Of a stretch of 64,000 nt of DNA, positions 47,311 through 58,416 are shown piece by piece. Numbering within the stretch: the first letter of the stretch is position 1; every line of letters begins with the position of its first letter. The notes beneath the pieces are model-generated. The model was given only the letters and a program-made list of their open reading frames with translations. It had not been told where the DNA came from and ran no database searches. The stretch comes from Leptasterias polaris (lineage: Eukaryota; Echinodermata; Asteroidea; Forcipulatida; Asteriidae), in contig JAZGTN010000176.1 of assembly GCA_037783415.1 (NCBI GenBank), forward strand, positions 558,001-622,000. Direction: 5' to 3'. Position numbers and translations under genes: made by a program.

Positions 47311-47395
47311 CAATAAGGTTCGATTGTCCGAATTGACAATAAGGTTCGATTGTCCGAATTGACAATATAAGGTCCGATAGTCCGAATTGACATGA

Positions 47396-48510
47396 AAGTC
47401 CAAATTAAAGATTCACTAGTCAGAATGAGAATAACAAACAATAAATTAATAATTAAAGGGTTATGGGAATTGAAATGTACAAATAGCTAAGTATGCATAT
47501 TAGTTTAAACAAATACAAAAAACAAGGCAATTGTGCTGCAAATTTGAAAAGTTGGGTGTGGTAGGGTGCTATGGGGATTAGAATCGAGTACGAAATAGAC
47601 TTCTAAATTTCTCTTCTGTTTAATTACTCACTGAAAACATCGTAAAGAATTGTATCGGATGGTAATCTTTCGTTTTTCCTGTTGTGGGGTCACCTGGGGA
47701 CTGACAATTACGGTTGGGCGGGGGATGTCCCCCAGGCTACGCTCTTGCATGCTCCCACTCCTCTCCCATATAGTACATTGCACCTCTTTCAAAACTGCTT
47801 AAAAGGTACGAGTGAAATGATTTTTTGTCTCGTTAATGACAATATTCCCTTTCAGGTCATTTAACCCCCCTCCCCCCCAAAAAAATAAAAGTCATCTTTG
47901 ACCAGGAGAAGGGTGATACATCTTTGGATCTGGATTTTGGGTCAACCTGGTCACTCCAAGGTTCTAAACGAACTACCTATACGTTGACTGAAGTGTAGGC
48001 GGCACAGTATTGCTTCAAGGCATTCTGAAACTAACAGGATAATCAATCAAACAACCAATATTGAGAATATTTTACAATTTGCTACTAGTTTTTGAGAATA
48101 GTGTAACGAAAATGCAACTCTTGCTTATTTTTTAGCTTAGCTAAGTTTCAATGATCGTTCGAAACCTTTATTGACTGGTAAATAATTAATTTTCTTGCTT
48201 GGTGATCAGCTTATTCAGGTGTTGGAATGTTTCAATTAACTGACAGTTTCATTATCAAATAGTACAGGCTTGAATGCCATGTTTTCAGGATCAATAGGTG
48301 ACTGAAACAAGTCTATTCAGTTGCTCCTAAAGTTGATATGAGTTAGAACAACAGTTGTTTATTATTGTAATAATGTTATTGTTCCATTGTTGAAGGGCCA
48401 ATCAAAGAGCCGGAAAGCATGTGTTTTTAAGACACAAGGCGTTTGTTCTTGCGCGCGTTCTGCAATGCTATAAAAGACGATGATGGAGTCAGACTATTAC
48501 AACTTGTTTT
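47396..48510. other. Spacer of the foldback element
   Basis: AT-rich with a C-run near 47867; no transposase or other motif found. So the element, as seen, is non-autonomous. Confidence 0.5.
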
Positions 48511-48868
48511 GTCAATTCGGACTATCGGACCTTATCGTCGATTCGGAATATCGGACCTTATCGTCGATTCGGAATAATGAACCTTCGGACTGTTGAACCT
48601 CGTTTTTGTTTCGAACTATCGAACCTTCGGACCAATTAACCTTATTCTAAATTCAGACTACCGAACCTTCGGACCAGTGAACCTTCGGATCAATGAACCT
48701 TCGGACTAATGAACCTTCGGACTATCGCATCAAATGTTCGGATTAACGAACCCTATTTCATTTTCGGACTAATGAACCTCCTGTTATGGGAAATTTGTGC
48801 GTTCGGACTATCGAACCTTCGGACTATTGAACCTTCGGACTAATGGACCTTCGGACTATCGGGCGGAC
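48511..48868. repeat. Right arm of the foldback element
   Basis: Inverted relative to the left arm: ttcggactatcggaccttat units inside, ttcggactatcgaaccttcg units outside, closing with cgggcggacaccgt. Units are more diverged than on the left. Confidence 0.88.
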
Positions 48869-49731
48869 ACCGTAAAAACATGTCTGTCATTTTTTGTCAA
48901 AGGCACGTCATTAGCTGTGTTGGCTGGCCTTTATCCTGAATCCAATACGATCGATCAAACTTCCTGCATTGGTCAGTCTGCCTTCCGATGTACTCATCGT
49001 TCATCCTTAGCATGTCCAACCGAGCGAAATAGGCATCTTGACGCATAGTGCATATGGAATAACTTTGACCTGGATCACACGAGTTATCGAGTAAAATATT
49101 CAGTGTTATAAAACAAAAATTTAGACTGATGAAGTTTAGTACGTTGAGCCATTGAGCGCGAAAGGCAAATCATTTATGATTACTGGTAGCAAATTAGAGA
49201 ATGAATTGTGTCAATTCCAAAAGTTTTCCTATTGTCAAGTTCATTTAGTATCTATCCTTCAGAAATATATTTCTGTCATATTTAGGAATAATTATTTGAA
49301 TACCCTGCAAAACTTCCTGTTTATTTTTTACTTTTGCAAAATTTCTCTTAAAGAAAAGAAAGAAAAAATGATGATGTACTTTCCCTTTCTCTTTTAAACG
49401 CGAGTTATTTCAATTAACCAGTCACCCCTTCAAATAAAAAGCAAGAAAACTATACACTGATTTGTCCTCATCACCTATAAGAAAGGTTATGAAATGTGAT
49501 ATTTTTACAGTCTTTAACCGATCCCCAATTGATTTCATTGGTAGTGATCCTCTACAGACCAAGGTGAAGTCAAATGTTCACGGAAGAGTAGCATGTGGAC
49601 ATTCCGCAGGTAAAACTTGCACACAGCTAAAAAAGTTCTTAAAATACCATACAAACCTTGTATTTTATGGAGATTGCGTATTTACGATTTATATCAACTA
49701 ATGATCGAAGACGCAGGAAGGTGGTACATGC
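48869..49731. other. No gene recognised
   Basis: AT-rich; frames at 49152-49397 and 49462-49701 lack motifs. Confidence 0.4.
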
Positions 49732-49940
49732 TTAAAGGCAAAGTACACGTTTGGTAATGACTCTGAAAATTAATGGCAATAAAAACTTACGTGGTAAGAT
49801 GTACAGCAGCTTTGGATAGTATAATGCATTTTGAGAAACATTTCACTTCGAAGTACAGCGGTTATGGAAAAATATATCACTTTTTATCCCCAAAAATTTA
49901 AATCTGAGAAGTGTTTCTGACAGAAACGCTTCTCAGATTT
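49732..49940 (+). mobile_element. TTAA-type MITE, truncated copy
   Basis: Begins ttaaaggcaaagtacacg and matches the reverse of the 9112-9505 element through the central hairpin (agaagtgtttctgacagaaa...), then stops. About half of the element. Confidence 0.75.
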
Positions 49941-50191
49941 CTAACGGTCGAATTGAACAACGCCCCCAAGTGTCTTAGATTAACTACTTTATAAGTCGAT
50001 TCCTAATTCGTCGTTTTCGCCGTTCGATCTCTGAATGGGCAAAACGGTACGGGATGACACGGCTGTGACCTTCATCGTTACCCATGTAAACAAGACATTC
50101 ACTGTGGTTTCTGACGTGTGGCCGTGTGTGGTGGGAATTAAGTGTACGAAGTTATCGCACTTGTGTCGTTGTATGTAGCGTGTATTTTCAG

Positions 50192-50365
50192 TCTGGAAAT
50201 AATCGGTCGGAATGGAGGAGCGATATCCCCGAAAAACGGGTTGGCTCGGCGGGAAGGCCCGTCATGTATCCACGGGCGAAAAGAGCCAAAGCACGAGCCT
50301 GGCTGCAGAAACATAGGGAGACCCACCCGCAAATAAATACCAACTTGGTTCGACTGTCAACTACG
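50192..50365 (+). CDS. Candidate internal exon, product unknown
   Basis: 174 bases (58 codons, phase 0-0) between tgtattttcag and ctacg|gtgagc, both good splice sites. The segment is clearly more GC-rich than its surroundings. It encodes SGNNRSEWRSDIPEKRVGSA...MYPRAKRAKARAWLQKHRETHPQ: basic, non-repetitive and plausible as protein. No known family. The minus strand is also open across most of it, as expected of GC-rich DNA, so this remains a prediction. Confidence 0.4.
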
Positions 50366-50403
50366 GTGAGCAGTCGTTGGGTCGAGTTGGCCAAGAGGAG
50401 CTA

Positions 50404-51029
50404 AATGTAGTAAATATCGATCCACTGCCGATTTTTCATACAACACTTTAAATATCAAACCAAGTGGTCAGTGATTCCAAATAGCTAATTAGCAGGCCAG
50501 ACTCCATCGCATAAACAGTTTCCTTATATGAAAACAATAGCTTTTTGCTGTTACTTATCAAAACTACAGATGGTTCTCCTGGGGGGGAGGGGGTGACAGT
50601 TTCATGACGTGAAGACGATGAACATGTCGTTAAACACTGTTATTCGCCATAAACAAAATGAATATTATCTAAGCTTCAAAATGCATTGGAAATGGGAAAT
50701 TATACTGGGAAATCCTCAAAAACATTTTGAAGTGGGTCGGAATGCACAGCCAATTTGCGTAGCCTATACCTCCTTGGTTTTGTTTGATCTCCATGATTCG
50801 AATCTTCTCTTTGTGAGCCAACAATATTCCTGAAATTTTTGGCGCTTACATTATATTGTTTGCTTCATAAATACGTTGTTGGTATGGCCTTTTTAGAATT
50901 ATTTATTTTCTTTATTTAGGCCTACATTATTATTATTATTATTTCATTTTATGACAGCATGCAAAAGAAAGATCACATTTTCCTTTGTGCCGGTAACTCC
51001 TCGAGTCGGGCTACGTCCCGTAGCCTTAG
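50404..51029. other. No gene recognised
   Basis: AT-rich spacer with a G-run near 50581 and an ATT microsatellite at 50928-50945. Confidence 0.4.
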
Positions 51030-51205
51030 ATCTCAAGGGTCTTTCTCAGGATCCTCGCTGTTCCCAGAAGCGCCGCTTTAGTGTAACAGATCCCCACAGT
51101 TGTCCCTATTTGAGTCATCTAGATGTTTCCCCAATGCTTTCGGAATGGTGCCAAGTGCTCCAACCACTACAGGGACTACCTTCAAGGGACACGTTGCCTT
51201 CAAAT
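51030..51205 (-). pseudogene. C-terminal fragment of a non-LTR retroelement
   Basis: Minus-strand frames read KVVPVVVGALGTIPKALGKHLDD and, after a frameshift, ALLGTARILRKTLE. This pair of signatures is known to me from the C-terminus of widespread LINE-type reverse transcriptases. Only ~170 bases remain. Confidence 0.5.
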
Positions 51206-51529
51206 CTCATGAAATTTTACTGTTTGGAGGTGTTCCTTATCCTTATTAAGAGTTGTTCTTGCAATAAAACACCTTTAATGTGTAATAATTAGTGAATGGT
51301 GATTAAAAAAACAAACATTGGCCTCTGACCCCTCGACATCTTTCCCGCGAAACGTATAATGTATTTCCAGCCGTAAATACCATCGTCCATGTAATGGCAA
51401 AATGCGCGATGAACAGTAGTTAGGCTGTTGCCGTAGCCAGTGGCCTGGTAAACCTATCAGATGAACACTGGGTAACATACCATTCTCTACCTCTGAAGCT
51501 AGCACAGTATTGAGCCCGAAATTGCCAGC

Positions 51530-51681
51530 CGCGTATTCGCGGAATAACCAGCCGCATATTCTGAAAAATAGAACACATGCAGTACAGGGAGGTGAGTATA
51601 ATATGGCTCATCTGTTCACCTCCCTGTGTTGCATGTATTCTATTTTCGGAATTTGTGGCTGGTTATTCCGCGAAAACGCGG
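51530..51681. repeat. Long hairpin, ~65-base arms
   Basis: ggaataaccagccgcatatt (51541-51560) and atgcagtacagggaggtga (51578-51595) pair with their complements at 51615-51671; outer cgcg bases also pair. The loop is ~20 bases. Probably a small foldback MITE; imperfect pairing shows it is not newly made. Confidence 0.8.
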
Positions 51682-51963
51682 CGTAGCTTCAGTAGCTCGG
51701 TTTGTATGTACGTGTATGTAAACACCTACACCGTTCATAATGTCAAAATGGATCGCCATAACAAATCAGATTTAAGACGTGTCCAAAAAGAAGAAACCTC
51801 GTCAATCAGGGTAAGAAAACTGTCATGGGACTAACCGAGAGAAACAACCGGTGTTGTTTATACCAAATGTTTATTGTGGACAGGAGGGATGAGGACACGG
51901 CACATCACAGCAGCACTCTGATCATCGTTTTACGACTGGAAATAAGACTAGTAGGAATACGTC

Positions 51964-52003
51964 GGCCATTTATGGAGTCAAAATCTTGACTCCCATAAAT
52001 GGC
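51964..52003. repeat. Short hairpin (ccatttatggagtca)
   Basis: ccatttatggagtcaa pairs with ttgactcccataaatgg around aatc. Nearly perfect 16-base arms. Confidence 0.75.
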
Positions 52004-52300
52004 GGACCGTGTTAGTTCACGAATAAAAGGAAAACCACACAGTTTTGAGGAATGTTTGTGTGGATCATTATATTCTACTTTTAAAACATCTTTCAGACCG
52101 TGTTTATTTCACATCAAACGCTTGTTATAGCCCAAAGCGCCCAATCCGAAGGCAACGTGTCCCTTTAAGTTTCACCTGCCAAATCTTACGGAGTTTTTAT
52201 TATTAATATTATTAATTTTTTTTGGCGGGGATGTCCTGGGTTTTTTCTCTCGTTTTTTTTTCACAATTGTTTTCAAATATATATATTTGGGGGGGGGGGG

Positions 52301-52371
52301 TTCTTTGCTGAATATTATTATTTCAAACATAAAAGTTTTATATTATGTTTGAAATAATATTCAGCAAAGAA
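52301..52371. repeat. Near-perfect 30-base-arm hairpin
   Basis: ttctttgctgaatattatta... pairs with ...ataatattcagcaaagaa, one 3-base bulge, loop near aaagtttta. It follows a G run. Could be a MITE core or a small RNA precursor; AT-rich arms and the lack of a second copy leave this open. Confidence 0.75.
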
Positions 52372-52869
52372 TCAACAGGAATCCTGTAGATACGCACATG
52401 AAGTAATAAACTAGTTTATATTGCTCCATGATAAGCACAAGTAATTTCAGGCATGGACAAATATTCACAAACAATACATAGCAACCAAATAATATTTGTT
52501 TGAGCTTGGAAACATGAGCAAACATACATGTATCATGGAGGTAGGAATTCACACTACGTTGTTTAAATCATTTCGATTCAAACAGGCCTAGTAATACCCT
52601 CAGTTCACAATTTAACCCCACAGTCGGCTCTGCTGCGGTTTGGCTCTGCTGCATATATTATTATCATAAGATTATGGAACTGCCACAGTCGAGAGTTTGT
52701 GACCCCGTTTCGGAATACACGAGGCGAGGCCAACGACCGAATCGGTATTTTTACGTTAACGACCACAAGAGGGCGGTAGTACGAACTACAATTTGAATTT
52801 TCAAAACCATTTACCGACTCTTCTCCTGCGTGAAACAACCGCTCCAGATTTTCGCCAAAATTTCAAAAA

Positions 52870-52995
52870 CGCTAACACCTTATGAAGTGAAACTTTCACA
52901 GGTTAGTTTTATGGTATACATCTACAATTATATAGGATTGAAACAAACATGAACAAACAGTAGGCTCAATTACCAAACATGTACGATGCCTTTAA
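52870..52995 (-). mobile_element. TTAA-type MITE, truncated copy
   Basis: Minus strand: ttaaaggcatcgtacatgtt, gtaattgagcctactg, aaactaacctgtgaaagttt, as in the left third of the 9112-9505 element. Confidence 0.75.
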
Positions 52996-53566
52996 AGGGA
53001 CACACCGGTTAACTGCTACGTAATTTACTAATGTAGAATCATATAATTTTTATATATATATATTTTTTTTTAATACAAAATATCACGTTATTAACGAGAA
53101 ATGACCGAAAAAAGCAAAAGCGGTCAAAGTCAGCGTATACGCTTTACCAGCCGTTGCAAGTGTCAAATTTACGGGATATGCGTAATGTTGCAAGTAGACT
53201 GGTGCTCTGTATATGTAAATGTTTTACTTTGGCAAGGCATGAGGATCCAGTCTACGTTATCGATCCAGCTTATAAAGTGTTTATAAACAACGGACAGATG
53301 CCCCTAATACATGTAAACAGTGCGCGTCAGTCAAATCTACGTTCCTTCGACTTCCGAACATCGCCCCCCAAAACACAGAGAAAGAAACCCAAAATATGGT
53401 AGAACAACAAGAACAAGTTTTTTTTTTTTTATTCAAAGGTGACTGATAGACGTTCTAGGCCTACTACTTTTACATTGCCAAAAGTAGTGGAATACGATCC
53501 GTAACCCTCCATTCATCCGACCGTCGTTTCGACGACCAGGTTTTACTTTTGGTACGGGGAGCCCCT

Positions 53567-54265
53567 AAAGGGACAGGTGATTTTTTGTCTTTAAAGATTA
53601 AAACAAAAAGGAAAATATATTTGTTTCCTCTAAATAATATTTGTGTTCCTCGTAATAATATTTTGTTCCCAGAATTGCTATTTCATTACCTCGAAGCGTT
53701 TTTGTGTTCCTTCAAAATATGATTTCCATGGAATGTAAAGCTATTTTGAGGGAACGAAAGAGGAATTCTGGGGAACGACAGTATATTTCGGGCGAAAAAA
53801 ATCGTATTTCGAGGAAACGAAAGCATATTTTTAGGGAACGAAAGCGTATTTCTGGGTAACGAAATCTCATTTCGGGGGAAAGAAAGCGTATTTTTAGGGA
53901 ACGAAAGCATAGTTCGGGCGAACGAAAGTATATTTCGGGCGAACAAAATCATATTTCGAGGAAACGAAGCGTATTTTTAGGGAACGAAAGCACTATTTTC
54001 TGGGAAACGAAAGCATATTTCGAGGGAACGAAAGTTATCAAGGGAATGAAAATGTATTTTCTAGGAATAATCTATTTCGTTACCTAGAAATACACACTTC
54101 GTTTACAAAATAAATGTGAAAAAATTGTGTGACAAAATTATATTTTGATTGAATAAAATAAAAATTTTGAGGAAACGAAATGATTGGGATTTTGTGTGTC
54201 GAGTGATGAAATAATATTTCGAGGGAGGTATTTTTATTTCCTTTTTTTTTGTCACCTGTCCCTTT
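53567..54265. mobile_element. Foldback element with ggaacgaaagcatatttc word arms
   Basis: Ends aaagggacaggtga (53567-53580) and tcacctgtccctttt (54252-54266) are inverted. The left arm (to about 53740) carries words like tttgtgttcctcg; the right arm (53740-54230) carries the inverse, cgagggaacgaaagcatat, in ~22-base degenerate units, about 17 of them. No coding capacity (the 88-codon minus frame is SFPRNTLSFAR repeats). Confidence 0.75.
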
Positions 54266-54896
54266 TTTGTATTGGGGGGGGGGGGTTGAAATTATTTGTC
54301 ACACAAATTGTTTTAAACTAATTGCACCGTCATTATAACAAAAGTATAGTATTTCTATGTATTGACATAAATCTTATTTAGTTACCAAGAAATTCAGTAC
54401 AAATCGGGGGAAGGAACGTACACAGAGCATTGAAACGTTGCGATTTTGAAACAGCGGATTCTATCAGCGAGGTGTACCGACTGGCAAACCCGCAATGACA
54501 GCAATGTAGTTGGTGGTCTGGCTTCCCACCCCTCCCACATGTTCATGAGCTTCCAGGTACAGCTTTTTATTTCCATTTTTTTTTTCACCTGTCCCTTTTT
54601 GTATTGGGGGGGGGGGGTTGAAATTATTTGTCACACAAATTGTTTTAAACTAATTGCACCGTCATTATAACAAAAGTATAGTATTTCTATGTATTGACAT
54701 AAATCTTATTTAGTTACCAAGAAATTCAGTACAAATTGGGGGAAGGAACGTACACAGAGCATTGAAACGTTGCGATTTTGAAACAGCGGATTCTATCAGC
54801 GAGGTGTACCGACTGGCAAACCCGCAATGACAGCAATGTAGTTGGTGGTCTGGCTTCCCACCCCTCCCACATGTTCATGAGCTTCCAGGTACAGCT
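54231..54896 (+). repeat. 333-bp tandem duplication, two copies
   Basis: 54231-54563 and 54564-54896 are almost identical; differences include the length of a T run and a G run and a few single bases (aaatcgggg versus aaattgggg). The unit includes the right end of the foldback element. Short open frames are duplicated with it and have no motif. Confidence 0.88.
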
Positions 54897-55171
54897 ATTT
54901 CTTGGCTCGGGGGTTTCCGTCGCGCTAGCCCCACCGAGCCACTCCAACCGCCAACTACACGATTGCCCCTGTGTTACGTGTAGCTATAGTCCCAACGCTG
55001 TGTACTGTAAAACACGCTTCCGTTGATCGGACTCTCTGAAGACAAATTCTTACGTTCGATTTTTTATTTTTTATATTCCAACTTGTATCCATAATTTGAA
55101 TACGTATTTTCTTTTGTCAAATACTCATGAATAATTGTTAAAAAACATAGTTGAATTCGGTGCAGTAATTA

Positions 55172-55395
55172 ATTTTTATACGGCTGGAAGTAAAACTAAC
55201 TCCGAAGATCACGAGGGTTATCCGAACCAAAAATGTGGTTCGGATAACCCACGTGACCTTCGTTTTTAGAAAAATGCTCATAAAACTGCCAAAATTGATG
55301 GTTTCTTTTAGGAACCGTTCATCTCCATTCCTGGAAGACCTTTAGAGTCATGTTTTAGTGTATTTTGTAGCCAAAATAGCCCAACGAAGCTGTTG
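55172..55395. mobile_element. TTAA-type MITE-like repeat with hairpin
   Basis: gggttatccgaaccaaaaat pairs with gtggttcggataaccc (55212-55250), extended by cgaagatcacg / cgtgaccttcg. The right end reads tgtccctttaa, like the cctttaa ends of the other TTAA-type MITEs. Confidence 0.5.
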
Positions 55396-55917
55396 TGTCC
55401 CTTTAAGACTTGTACAATAGTCTCGTGCGTATCAAAGACTTGAAATAAGTCTAATGAACTATTTATTTTGAAATAAATTCTTCTTTCTACTAAATAGTTA
55501 TAGATAACTCTTGAAAATAACAATTCGCATAATTTTTTTATATAAATATATAATTTTACTTTTTAAAATTACACATGTAATTTGTTAAAACTCAAATTCA
55601 GCTTACATCAATCAATTATAAAAGGAGAACGATAGAAAGGGGATCCGTAGGAGGCCCTGTTAATAAATAAATAAAAATAATACAACAATTACAACAACAA
55701 CAAAAATGAAAAAGTCGGAGTATCATTCACTATAAAATGTGAATTGTTTTGTCCTTCCTTTTAGCATCGTTTTAATTCACTTTCAGTAATTGGTTGAACT
55801 TTCTGAATGAGTGATAAACTGTTTAAGTCAACAGTTATTCCTTGCACTTTTGGTTCTTTCTCACCACATGAGTATTTCCCCACAGTTGACTAATTAGGGT
55901 TGTTTAGAAGAATTATA
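55396..55917. other. No gene recognised
   Basis: AT-rich spacer. Confidence 0.4.
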
Positions 55918-56038
55918 TTTAGTGCACTTTGGTAATGACACACGTATTAAACGAGAGCGGTCCAATGTCCTTAAATTGGCGACCAATCATGAGGTCATAA
56001 GGCCAATTTGAGACCAGGGCATTACTCAGTGCACTAAA
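55918..56038. mobile_element. Small MITE (tttagtgcact ends)
   Basis: Left tttagtgcactttggtaatg, right complement tttagtgcactgagtaatg; an inner aaattggcgaccaatca palindrome. 121 bases, single copy here. Confidence 0.55.
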
Positions 56039-57142
56039 GAACACAACAAGAAAGGGAATATACGTATAGGCAAGGAGGAAAACGGAAAGAGCAATGGAGA
56101 GGTCGGTTGACACAATGGGTTATGTTAATTAGACCTTGGGTCACTTTCCAGAGTGTCATTTGACTTCAAACACCATAGGATAATATGCTTGTTTAGATCG
56201 TTCTTTAATTTGTTAGCAAACAACATTTAGCACCATACTGTATGGCAGACCTTGATTTTCACAAAAACTGCCTGAACAAACCTTATAATAAAAGAAGGAA
56301 CTGTGAGCGGTTTTTTTTTTTGGGGGGGGCCATCTGGCACCCTCCTCAAACCCATGATATACGAAGAAGGCTTACACTGATACGCGAGCCACCCGACCAA
56401 AAGGGCGCGGATCAGAAGGCAAAGGGCAAAGATTGAACCAATCGTCGGGAGATCTGTCTGCGAAACAGTGATGAGTAACCCCGGAACACGGCAGTTCGGT
56501 ACATTTACTGGAAGTCCGAGGCCACCATCTTAAAGGGATCACTCCTTGTGCGACAAAATTACTTGAAGGGATCGCTCAGCGTTCTACCAACCGGAGGCCC
56601 GTCTCAACTAGCCAACCAGGCGACTCGCACCACGGCAGTTCATACCAAACAACCGATAAGGCGGACGTTCTAATCTAGGAGTTTGTACAAGGCGCGCTTC
56701 TAATCCAAGATGGCGCAGGTTACGGCTTTAATAGTGTAGATAACTGATGGATAGATATATAGATAAAATATTAATTCACAATAGTCATAACAGCATAAAA
56801 ACTGAATTGCAACTAAAATACAATCTTTAAAACTACTTTTTTTAAACATGTTTTTTATGGGCGTCTCAGTAAATTCAAAACGGATATCATTGTTTTTAAA
56901 GACAGGTACTTGTGTAGCACCGTGTGAGTGTTGAAAAGCTGCTGTAGCGCATTCAGCAGCCACTGCTAGCAATCGATAAGAGTGCATTCGGGTTCTTTTC
57001 GGGTTCTTTTGTGTGCGTTACACAACACACGGATCCACCGGCTTTACGTCCCATCCGAAGGACGAAAAAGTGACTCGAATCCATACTCTGCTAATCAGAA
57101 ACACCATAACTTGAGTCTAGTGTGTGTGACCGTTCGGCAATA
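56039..57142. other. No gene recognised
   Basis: A T/G run lies near 56312. gctttacgtcccatccgaagg (57038-57058) recalls a block seen in invertebrate SINE-like repeats, from memory only. Confidence 0.35.
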
Positions 57143-57256
57143 CGCCATGCGACTTCAATCCCATACGCTATGCGACTTCAATCCCATACGCCATGCGACT
57201 TCAATCCCATACGCCATGCGACTTCAATCCCATACGCCATGCGACTTCAATCCCAT
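57143..57256. repeat. 23-bp tandem repeat, five units
   Basis: catacgccatgcgacttcaa+tcc, nearly perfect; one unit has gctatg. Confidence 0.92.
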
Positions 57257-57433
57257 AGCTGAAGTTATGAAATTTGAATGATTATTTTCTTCGAGAAGAC
57301 AAGGTTAACTCGGCTTCTGTTCTCTTTACTTGTAAGCCAGCTGAAATGTCATGTGTTGATTGCCATATTTTAGAAGTTATCCCCGCATCATTTGGAGTAA
57401 TGCGGAGGTTCGAAACACTAAACAAAACTTGAT

Positions 57434-58416
57434 ATAGGTTTTCTCGGTCAATTTCGGCAAATGAGCAGCCAATTTAACCACCACGCTATTCTATTTCGCG
57501 CGATATCGAATGCTACTAAAAAGGGGCATTCGATTTCGTTTTATGACTAGTCAAATGTACTGTTGCGTCATTCGATTTAACAAAATAATCATTCAATTTA
57601 ACGATTCATCAAAGCAGCATTCAAATTCGCCGGAGCTTTTTGAGGCGTGTGTTTAGTCATTCAAATTCATTTTTGGGCAGTCATTTCTGTAATTTGTGCA
57701 ATCTAAAAAACGCTTTGTTAATAAGGCATATACGGTTCACTTATTTGCACTTGAGTCACTTTGTACTTCGAAGACGAGCTTTTGCTACAGTTTTACACGC
57801 ATATTTCAATAAGTTTGCAGCTTGTGGTACAACCATACCTAAACATATACGCCAAGATGTCTGGCACACCAACAGATTGATGGTTGAGGAAGAAACAACA
57901 TAAACAACAAAAACCAGGAAAAACATAAAGAAACACCCCATTCAAACAATACAAAATTAGGCCAGTTAACCAATAAAGATCCCCCCAAAAAAGAATATAG
58001 GAGAAAACAAAGAAGAAAAAACATCATGGGCCCCATGTAATGTCTCCTGGAACCACAAATAAAGAAAATAAGGTTTGCCTGAATTAAAGTGAAGATACGA
58101 AACAGTTGCCTAATACAGATTATCTGTTTATTCGTATTTCTTTAGTCGTACTTATTTGAATTCTCATTTAGCGAAATTGATTGCCTCTTTACGAAATTGA
58201 AAAAAATTAAACCAGTAAAATCTCCAGTCGAACCAGCTTTGCTAAATTGAATGATGATTGTGCGTCACGAAAAAGAATGACGATATGCTAAATTGAACAC
58301 AGTGCAAAAGGAATTTGAATGCCTCAATACGAAATTGAATGCCCGAATTTTGAATTTGAAACGCAGTAACAACTGGAGAGGCTGCTCATTTGCCGAATTT
58401 GACCGAGAAAACCTAT
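57434..58416. mobile_element. Foldback element with cattcaaattcg word arms
   Basis: ataggttttctcggtcaa and cggcaaatgagcagcc (57434-57470) are inverted at 58383-58416. The left arm (57510-57680) carries cattcgatttc / cattcaaattcg words; the right arm (58150-58370) carries cgaaattgaatg / gctaaattgaatg, the inverse. The spacer has no recognised gene. It has the same design as the foldbacks at 42.7-48.9 kb and 53.6-54.3 kb with unrelated sequence. Confidence 0.72.

Larger units (their letters stand above)
42686..48868. mobile_element. Foldback element with arms of 16-26-bp words, split by a LINE
   Basis: Left arm 42690-43281 plus 47317-47395 and right arm 48511-48868 are inverted copies. Both run from acggtgNcNgcNcgatag through units of ggttcgatagtccgaa (16 bases), a ccgaaaataggataaggtta block, and on to 26-base units aattgacaataaggtccgat+agtccg. 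The left arm has many more 26-base units than the right. The spacer 47396-48510 holds no recognised gene. Without the LINE the element is ~2.15 kb. It resembles Drosophila foldback/Galileo architecture, not by sequence. Confidence 0.75.

Noticed and set aside
53154..53402. 82-codon frame ending KTQRKKPKIW as a gene
   Set aside because: Balanced composition but no motif, no convincing splice or start context, and a competing frame at 53101.
54394..54947. Duplicated small gene pair
   Set aside because: Both strands are open in both copies of the 333-bp duplication and no motif is present.
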